From NCBI GenBank assembly GCA_026874595.1, contig CM049322.1, positions 28,767,340 to 28,831,339 on the forward strand: a DNA stretch of 64,000 nt, read 5' to 3'. The position numbers and the translations under genes were made by a program. The notes below the pieces were generated by a model. That model did no database searches. It was not told the DNA's origin and saw only the letters and a list, made by a program, of their open reading frames with translations. This DNA is from Sipunculus nudus (Eukaryota; Annelida; Sipuncula; Golfingiida; Sipunculidae). Positions 56,091 to 64,000 of this stretch are shown here, piece after piece (the stretch's first letter is position 1; each line of letters starts with the position of its first letter).

Positions 56091-59000
56091 TCATATCGTG
56101 TCTGACTGTCCCTGGTACAAGTAATTTAAAATCTCCAATACCATAATGCTTTCCTTACAGTTTTAACTATTTGCCAATATATCAAATATTGCATGATTGA
56201 TTTCTTTCAAAATCACCTGTCTGTGCAATATAGGATTGTAAACCATCAATCCCTTCTAAAGTAGACCAATTAATTAAAAAGCGGTCATCAAATGCGGGTT
56301 CAATGGTTTCGAATAATGACACGGCATCGTTGACTGGTTGCTGCAGCTCTTAATGAGCACAAATTTTAAGTATCTGTTATTATTATTCATAAATTTAAGT
56401 CGAATCACATTTCTAATAAAAGGGAATTAAGTGACTTTAAACAATTAACACCTGTCAGTTACGGCACCCCGATATATTTTGTAAATGTATGTTGCCGTCT
56501 CCCTCTCGTACCAGAGAGCAGTTTAACATGCACGACTCAGTACTTGGGAGGAATAGCCGTTTATTCAGTTGAGGATGAAACAGTTCGGTGTGGATTCTAC
56601 AAATATAGTGCAAATAATAAATACTGTGATACCAACATGTCTATGAGACATATACACATTAAAGATAGATATAGAGAACATACAGTCCTGGTTATAATAG
56701 TAAGAATAACGTAATGGTTCTCCTTGAAGATTGTTCAATAACATGTAAGAACAATGGTACACTGAAGAAAATGGAATGACCTGTTCGTTACTGATATCTG
56801 ACTGTTAAGTGTGAATACCGATTTACAGTAGCCATATGATATAATAATAATACAATTATATGTGCCAAACTAACGACTTACCCTGTGCAAGGAATCCTGT
56901 AAACAATAACTGTGTCAGCAACGTGTGCGCACAGCTCGTTACGGAGTATCAACGTGTTACATGTGCACCAGGTCAAGAGCCAATGAGGAATGACCACTTC
57001 CCGGCAGGTAATTAGTGGCCAGTATTAGAATGCACGATAAGTGGCAGCAACGAGTAACTTATCTAATACTTATAAAAGGAATTCGGTTCACGTCTGTTCG
57101 CAATGTTCTCTAAAACCGCGTTGTGTAAAATAGTGTGCCTTACATCATTTTAAAGGTTATTATGCCCGCAGTGACATAAGCGATATGAGAATATATAATT
57201 TTTAATGTACATATAATTTTGAATGATTTTTCCGTTTTTACTGACTTGCACAGAGGTAATGACATTCGGCAATGACCGGAACGCATGCATCGTGGTCTTT
57301 CAACCTCAAACACTACTATTGTTCATATGAATAACGCTTGCTTTCTGTGAGGGATTTGAGCCTGTCGGGCCTTTCATTTGAACGAGGCTCTCACCCACGT
57401 GCGTGGTCAGTAAAAGAGAAAAACACATGTTTCTCGCTTTATGAAATGGAGAGTTCAACCCAGGAGGAATAATGGCAAAACCTAATTTAAGGTCCTAATT
57501 TCACGGACAGGCGTGGGTGGGGTGGGGTGGAGTGGTGCTGGGGTTTCAGGCCTTAAACTTTGTCTGATATGATGAAAAAGCTTGCGGCGGTTGAAAATCA
57601 AAACGGACCCTCTGAGTCCCGTTGGGTCCGCTTCTGCTACTTACGAGGTATGCATATTTCTCTTTTTCTCTCTTTAGGAACAGTTTCCTTGCAACGCACA
57701 TTTAATAAATCTTTCATGTGTTCCTCACATCAACCTATTCTTTATACGTCCAACGATAGAATCCATTCAAATATCATCGAAAACCTGAATGCCCCGGCGT
57801 CTCATTCCGCTTCGCAATGTAAACACCATCACTGACCAGGTCTTCAAGGTAAACATACCGGGGTATAAATTTCTTGCCACAAGGACAGCCCCACAAAATA
57901 AATGTTAAAAATATTGGAGCTCACGCACTGTCTCCATGCACCAGGTTATGACGAACGGTTTGATGTCTAGGATTCATGTAATTTAAAAGTAAGTGGCAAA
58001 ATTAAGATACAAGCAGCTGGACATAGACACGTTTTCTGTTCCCAGAAGTCTAGTGCCTAAGAGAGGAGCGTGAGTTACTCTGCATTCGTGCCAAAATGTT
58101 TATACATATCTTATGGAGACAGTTTCCCATTGAAAACCTATATTTTTTCTGTTAACTTTTAGAATAAAAAATGAGAAAACATTTCACATCTCAGTTAATA
58201 AATCTCCCCAACCCCGGTAATAAGCCCGGTAGACCGGGTCTATCAGCTGGTATACAATAAAACAGTCCCGGCTACCGCAAAGTTAAATGAAACGTGAAGA
58301 TATAAACAATTAAACCGTAACATGTATATTTCCATGTAAAGTACTTGTTTAAAGGTTTCACAAATCAGTCTCCATAATTTAGCGTTTGCAAACTCAAATC
58401 CATAATTTGTACTTAAATTTCAATGAAAATAATACTAGTTTCTAATGTTACTGGAGCATCCAGTCTTACTAAAGGTTCAGAGTTGTTTCGCCGAGATTTA
58501 ATCCTGTACTGAAGCATGCAGTCAGCCTTGTAGTACAGTGAACTGTCTTGGTTATATAAAACATTTGAAGACTAAGTAGCGATTTATTTTTTCTCTTATA
58601 AGAATTAATACATTGTAAAATACGTACATATGTTTTAAAGTCCATCACAGCAGTTGCCAAGAAAAGTCGAGAGCTATAGCAAGCGAAATAAAAGAGTTCA
58701 CAAAAAGAAGTGAATTATTCGGTGTAGTATGTTCGTAACAACATTATCAGAGATTTTTTGAGTTGTAGAAAATACCACGAGGGCAATAATGGGAAGAGAT
58801 CAGTCAGCGAAGCCAGCTGATCTTGTATTTTTATTAAAACCCAATGTCTGCATGGCCCAAGCCCAAGAAATTACTCAGTCATGCATAATAATGTATTATA
58901 CGGTGTATAAGTTTTAAAAAAGAGAATTCGCCGTGAGATGATACATTAATAAAATGACGACATGGACTGCAGGACGCGGTCTTTAATTATTTATTTTCCA

Positions 59001-59760
59001 AACCATTTCAACAGAGTGAATAACAACGTGCATAATGTACTTAATACGGTTGATTTGTGTTTTAATTGTTCATGTCTTTTAAGACTGATTTCTGCATATA
59101 AAAAAGTCTCACTAATGCAATAATGGACACCAGTTAAGGCTTATCTTGTTACAGAAATCAAATCGTAATTTACGTTTGATCGAGTCATTGTATTTATTCC
59201 TGTATGTCTCTCGTTAGCTGGCTACCCCTGTTGATGAAGTAATGGCTTTCAATGGCTGGTACAGCCGAAGCTTGATGTTGACTCACCACGTCACTCACGG
59301 ACCAGTTCTCTATGCTTCCAGTCTGTCACTGCTTATTGAATTAGAGTTTCCAGAGCTGTTCCGGGTTATTTCAAATAATTGTTTAAAAATCTCTTTTTAT
59401 TATAATCGCACAAATTGAATTATGATGAAAAAATAAACTTTATTGAAGTGCTCCTACAAGTTCCTGTCTTGTTTGTCATGAACAAATGCTACCATTTCCT
59501 GTAATGAAAACAAATGATTTTCACCCACAAGCAGATTAGACTTTATTTATTACAGCGTTCGTTTTCTTGTCAGGAGGACATTCATAGGTTTTACTTTGTT
59601 GATTGTTTATGGAGTATTAATGTCGATGACATTTGTAGGACGAGACAAATGGCACAGAAAGTACGCAACCACAGACTGAAGATGGCTGATAGGTATAGCA
59701 TGTAATCGTTAGCTCCACTAGGGTGAATCAGTGCATTTCCAACACTGGGCCAATAAATTA

Positions 59761-59762
<2 letters not shown>
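56091..59762. other. No gene recognised
   Basis: About 3.7 kb with only short ORFs. A purine-rich GGGGTGGGGTGGAGTGG tract lies at about 57518-57537. A TATAAAAGG box at about 57072, in a less AT-rich context, could mark a promoter or LTR piece but nothing downstream supports a gene. Confidence 0.45.

Positions 59763-59820
<58 letters not shown>
59763..59820. repeat. (TA)n microsatellite
   Basis: About 29 uninterrupted TA units. The isoleucine-tyrosine minus-strand ORF across it is an artefact. Confidence 0.95.
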
Positions 59821-59825
<5 letters not shown>

Positions 59826-61520
59826 TCGTGCCATAGCCTGCTAATACTGTAGAAAATTCCCAAGAAAAAAAATAAAAAAAATTACGAAGGATGTGTTAAA
59901 AACCTGAAAGTTGGATTTCTGTTAATAAAGTCCATACACAATATGAGTGACGACGCCATGGTTCTCTCTCCAAATAAGGTGATTCCGTGCCCGATGATCT
60001 GTCCACAGCCACGATAGTAATGGCCAGTTACCAAGATAAATCTATTATCAGTGTATGAGTACCCCCAACACTCTACAACCTTAAGTGATGTTTATTTCAA
60101 ATACAATGGTACACGGTTAGCTAATATGTGATTAAAATACCGTCAGTGGTTCAAGGATTATTTATATTATTTATACAATGTTCAATATATTAAATACAAA
60201 AATTATGGGACTTTTTTCAAATTTTGTTATATTCAAATGTTCTGTAAATAATGGAAAGCTGTATGGCAGCACGGCCTGCATGTGTGCTCCTTACCAGGCT
60301 AAAATGAACACTCTAAAACATGCTCTTTCATTAAATAAAGAACGTAAACGGAAAAAGTACTAATAAAAGTGTGCTAATAGAATTTTAAAGTTTTAAAGGC
60401 ATTTGGGAAAAAAAATCACTTCAGATGCAGTTAAAAATATAAATTTGATGAACAGATCAAGGGATGTAATTGCTTTCACGACACTTCTGCTTTGCACCCT
60501 TAAACGTATAACATTTAGAATTATAACTATGCATTCATTTAGGATGTATATATGTTTTTTTTTATTTTAGAAGTTTTGTGACATAGGCATTACCTGAGAA
60601 AAAAAGTGATAACTTTAATAATATGAAGTGGGGCGTCAAAAGTAACCGGTTAAATTATACGCCCCCAAATTTTGAAAAATAATTTTGAAAAAAGACAACC
60701 ATACTGGGAATACCCTTCTTTTGCTGAAACCACTGGGAGGCGAAGTAATGTTTAGTTTCATAAAACAAATCTGAATATGAGCATTTACATGCAGTTTTAT
60801 CAGTTAAACATAATAAAAACCAATAGTAGAGCTTAATCATTCAAATCTTAATTAAAACACTGTGTTTATATTTGATTGAAACCTCTGATTGAAACCTCCT
60901 AGAGTTTCTATATTTATACCGAGTATTCCGCGAGACTTGGACAGAATACATTTGGTTCTATTTTCCGTTCCTTTTACATTTGGAAAAAATAAAATGTTCA
61001 AAGTTTAACTTTTATTCTCAACATAAAATTTTTAAAAGTCTAGAATTCATCCGAATACCAGCCCTTATCCTGATTCGGATTGTGAACAAAATAACAAAGA
61101 ATGTATAGGCAGTCCATTCATTTGATTAATTAAAACCATACGCCTGTTCAGTTTGATTTGACAGGAGAGGTAGTCATTGATATTAGGAAATCAGGACTGC
61201 TTCCTTGCAAAGTATGTAAGTATGTCCAAGAAAATTTGTAAAGAAATCTCTCTTTTTGCACTTCCAAAGGCTGGAAGGATTTTATAAAAGGACCAGCCAC
61301 GAAACTAAGTCCGAGTCAAAGTCATCGGAGCTAAAAGAAATAAAACTAGTTCATATGAAAGAATCATTCACTACTTGCCTTTCAGTTAATGTCTTTTTTT
61401 ATTCTTATTTATAATTTTACCTGAGACGCTTCATGGAACAGATGACAGTTAGTAATTTAAATTAACAGAAGAAAGTTCAGTTGTATAACATTAATCCATA
61501 TTATTATTTTTCTTATAATT
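59821..61520. other. No gene recognised
   Basis: AT-rich; the short ORFs (60178-60363, 60655-60840) have no domain, and stops occur in all frames elsewhere. Confidence 0.5.
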
Positions 61521-61610
61521 GTATTTTGGTGGAGGTAACCGCCTCCATTTTTTATGCTCTCTAATCTGATAAGTATGTACATCAGCATACGCTCTTTACA
61601 CAGCGCTTTA
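61521..61610 (-). mobile_element. SINE 3' tail fragment sharing the hairpin of the 2.7-kb SINE
   Basis: On the minus strand it reads GATGTACATACTTATCAG, then GCATAAAAAATGGAGG, then CGGTTACCTCC, closely matching 2955-3012 (GATGTACATATAATTAG, GCATTAAAAAAATGGAGG, CGGTTACCTCC). The tRNA-like head is not present, so this is a truncated copy or a different element with the same 3' tail. Confidence 0.6.
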
Positions 61611-62224
61611 CCCATAGGCCAGCTATCTATGTCGTAAGCGCTGTTTGCTATGACCTCGTGTCCTGAATCTCTACACCAGAGGGGAGAACTGTATTTTTAT
61701 CCAATCAGATGAGCCCCTGTGCTGAAGATAAAACGGTTTACCAGCCAAGCGAGGAATACACAGAGCCAATGTTGTTCATTTCGTTTTGAGTGACAGCTCA
61801 TTGCCCCGGCGACCGTTTGAACAGGCCACAGGCTCAGAGAGAATTGCCCCACTCGTGGTTTCTGGGCGGAGCCTGATGCCTGTCAAGTGTTTGTTGACTT
61901 GCAAATGGTTGGCTGCTCGTCACATCAGCAGTTTTTTTTTCAGCAGACAGGCCCATGTGCACCACCTGTCGTTTAAGTGCATCATAAACGGTCAAAGCAG
62001 GCAGCGCGAAAATTTGTAGCTACTTTAGAAGCGCAAGATTACCGCTGCCTCTGGAGCGAATCATCAGCAGAGTCCCAATTCGGTTTGGGACTACGTGACA
62101 GAGAGGTAGCACTCGCTTCCTTTCAGATTATTTTTTGTATCCTGGTGTTACCAAGGCCCGGTGTCTACCTCACCTGCGGGTCCTGGGTGCGTAATCATCC
62201 CAAAGTTGGGTTATAACACCTCAA
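61611..62224. other. Less AT-rich stretch, no gene assigned
   Basis: Two overlapping plus-strand ORFs (61786-62019, 61977-62216) in different frames, no domain. The region is clearly richer in G+C than its right flank and might be part of a dispersed element or a promoter; I cannot support either. Confidence 0.4.
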
Positions 62225-63260
62225 AATGAAAGTAAATTTTGTCCGTGCCGTTTGTGTGGAAACGTATATATTACTATGCTGCCGGCTTCAATAATGAAGC
62301 TAATATATATATATACCCGTACTCAAAGTTTTAAAATTAAATTTAGAGAAGCTTAAATGCACTTTATTTTTGTCTATAAATGGGAAAATTGTGATTGTCA
62401 ATATATGTTTAACACTTACCCCATAAAAATACAAATCTTATGCAAAATGTCATGACAACTGTAAATTTCCATTCTTATTTTAATTTTTTTATATTTCAAA
62501 TAAAAAATTCTAAAATTCAGGGTTTAATTAAAATATTTAAGATTTTAATCGAATTTAGAAATTAAAAAAAAAATTGTCCATGCCCTATCAGTGGAACAGA
62601 CCCACCGTGATTCTGATGTGCTTCAGGTCAAAAAGCCAATTAATGCTCAAAATATAAACGTTATTTGATAATAATTTAACCCAATAAACTATCTTAAAAT
62701 AGTGAATTTTAAATTTAAAACGGGACATGGGACTTAATTGACAAATTTATGTGATCAAATTAATGATTAGGGCCAAATATGCCTGTTTATATCCAAAGCA
62801 ATTGTATAGTTTTTAAAATATATGACTTTTGATATTTATATTTATGTTTATATTTATATTCATTTTTACAATTAAAAGTAAAATTTCATTTGTAACTTTA
62901 CTTCAGTCGAATCCAAGAAAACACAAACAAATTGCCCCAAGCCGTTCATATGGAATGTATACATAAAAGTTTTACTTGCCTCCAGAAGATGATGTAAACC
63001 CTTATTATAAACAAATAATCACTCATTTAATTACTTTAAATAGTTTGAAATTGTAAACTATCAGGCTTAAAATACGCTGAATAACAATTTTTAGTCCATT
63101 TGCTCATCAAATTAATGATTAGGACTAATCTTGCTTCTCTATATGCCATATAACAGTAAGGTTTTAAAATTATATGCCTTTTTTAATATTCAATTTTTTT
63201 TAATTTAAAATTTGCAGATTAAAAATTTGAAATTGAGTTTCGAAAATGAGTATAACGGAT
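62225..63260. repeat. Diverged ~345-bp tandem repeat, three units
   Basis: AATTTTGTCCGTGCCGTTTG (62236), AAATTGTCCATGCCCTATCA (62573) and AAATTGCCCCAAGCCGTTCA (62931) mark the starts of three related AT-rich units. ATCAAATTAATGATTAGG is shared at about 62756 and 63106, followed in both by GTTTTTAAAAT- or GTTTTAAAAT-like text. Strongly diverged, hence old. Confidence 0.6.
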
Positions 63261-63823
63261 TCAGCACATCAAAATAAGGTTAAGTGGTATCCCTGATTGA
63301 ATTTAGTAGTAAATATTTCTCCACATAACAATTTCGTAAAGTGAACCCTTGACATAAACCCATATATTTAAAAAAATGTTCACAGGTTACTTTATAAAAT
63401 GCCGATTTAAAAGCCTTTTGGACACTTTCTCAGAGGGGTAATGTTTTGAAATATGATCTCCATGAATCACTTTAACAAAAACTGACAACAAACCTAATAA
63501 TGACGGGGGGGGGGGGGGGATGCAACAAACTCGAAATTTAGGGCCTGTTTGGGAATTGGCCCCAGGACTACTACAGACGCGTGTCCCTTAATATATGTTC
63601 AAATAATTTTAAGGGGCTCCTGATTTCGTATATTGTCCCGTCGGGCATAAACCTTTTTGGCAAATTACCTGCAAACGATTTTATTTAAAAATCATTCATT
63701 TCGATTCAGAATAGTAAAAGAATATCTTAAGCAACTTCGAGGTCGACCTTTTTACGCGATCAGTGTTTCACTCTATCTCTAGTACATGTGATGAACCTGT
63801 GATTTAGTCAGCACACCAATTAG
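63261..63823. other. Gene-free stretch with poly(G)
   Basis: AT-rich with a G run at about 63505-63520. No ORF worth reporting. Confidence 0.6.
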
Positions 63824-63866
63824 ACCCAGTTGTGGCTCTGTCCATTAAACAGAGCCACAACTGGGT
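63824..63866. repeat. Perfect 17-bp inverted repeat (hairpin, 9-nt loop)
   Basis: Left arm ACCCAGTTGTGGCTCTG at 63824-63840, loop TCCATTAAA, right arm CAGAGCCACAACTGGGT at 63850-63866, with no mismatch. The arm sequence also occurs in the tandem units in intron 1 of the CACTA element (about 47128). Confidence 0.9.
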
Positions 63867-64000
63867 TTAGCACACCCATGTGATTTGGTTATAGTATATG
63901 TTGTACGTTTATATCATTCTTTATATTTTATATTTATATTGCATCTCAACCTTCAGTATTTTTATTATAATAAGTAATTATAATGTTGATTGTTATATTC

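Overview
This is a eukaryotic, AT-rich, repeat-dominated window, most probably from a marine invertebrate, with a mollusc or similar lophotrochozoan as my best guess. The guess rests on the overall style: many minisatellites, long (TA)n tracts, solo Ty3/Gypsy-type LTRs, tRNA-derived SINEs, hAT-like MITEs and introns with GT-AG borders. Species cannot be read from the sequence. There are no bacterial features, no rRNA, no intact tRNA gene and almost no host coding sequence. The best host-gene candidate is one GC3-rich terminal exon at about 50.9-51.1 kb (minus).

The centrepiece is a 16.5-kb DNA transposon at 32714-49224. It starts CACTG and ends GAGTG, has TIRs, a 2-bp TA target duplication, and dense subterminal arrays of ACATGT/ACGTGT-type motifs. 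It carries two apparently intact genes on the minus strand. One is a five-exon gene whose exons join in phase to a 481-residue protein with an N-terminal SAM-like domain (exons at 48795-48903, 45876-45994, 41297-41579, 39674-40299, 36661-36969). The other is an uninterrupted 798-residue transposase ORF (43450-45846) with two N-terminal C2H2 fingers, and it lies wholly inside intron 2 of the first gene. This matches the maize En/Spm plan, where tnpD coding sequence sits in a tnpA intron and both come from one promoter. I read it as a metazoan CACTA/EnSpm (CMC) element that may still be autonomous or only recently silent.

Layout: 0-0.5 kb, a 75-bp minisatellite. 0.7-1.1 kb, a weak possible exon. 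1.8-10.4 kb, a mosaic of transposon relics: a diverged non-autonomous element in two inverted copies, a tRNA-SINE with target-site duplications, inverted repeats containing AAGATGGCCGCC, and two solo LTRs, one with a TIR element nested inside. 10.4-14.8 kb, gene-poor. 14.9-15.5 kb, a fold-back array of GATGTC motifs. 15.6-19.3 kb, a 39-bp minisatellite of about 94 units with a 663-bp higher-order duplication. 19.3-23.1 kb, nothing recognised. 23.1-24.1 kb, a decayed Gypsy relic. 24.4-26.65 kb, a dimeric ~277-bp satellite. 26.65-28.8 kb, two more solo LTRs. 30.2-31.6 kb, a 32-bp minisatellite. 32.7-49.2 kb, the CACTA element, with a second, inverted array of the 277-bp satellite in intron 4. 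49.2-56.1 kb, microsatellites, the host-like exon, a hAT-like MITE, a 223-bp duplication, an 18-bp minisatellite, a 5'-truncated LINE and an LTR-like piece. 56-64 kb, mostly unrecognised AT-rich DNA, a SINE tail, a ~345-bp diverged tandem repeat and a perfect 17-bp hairpin.
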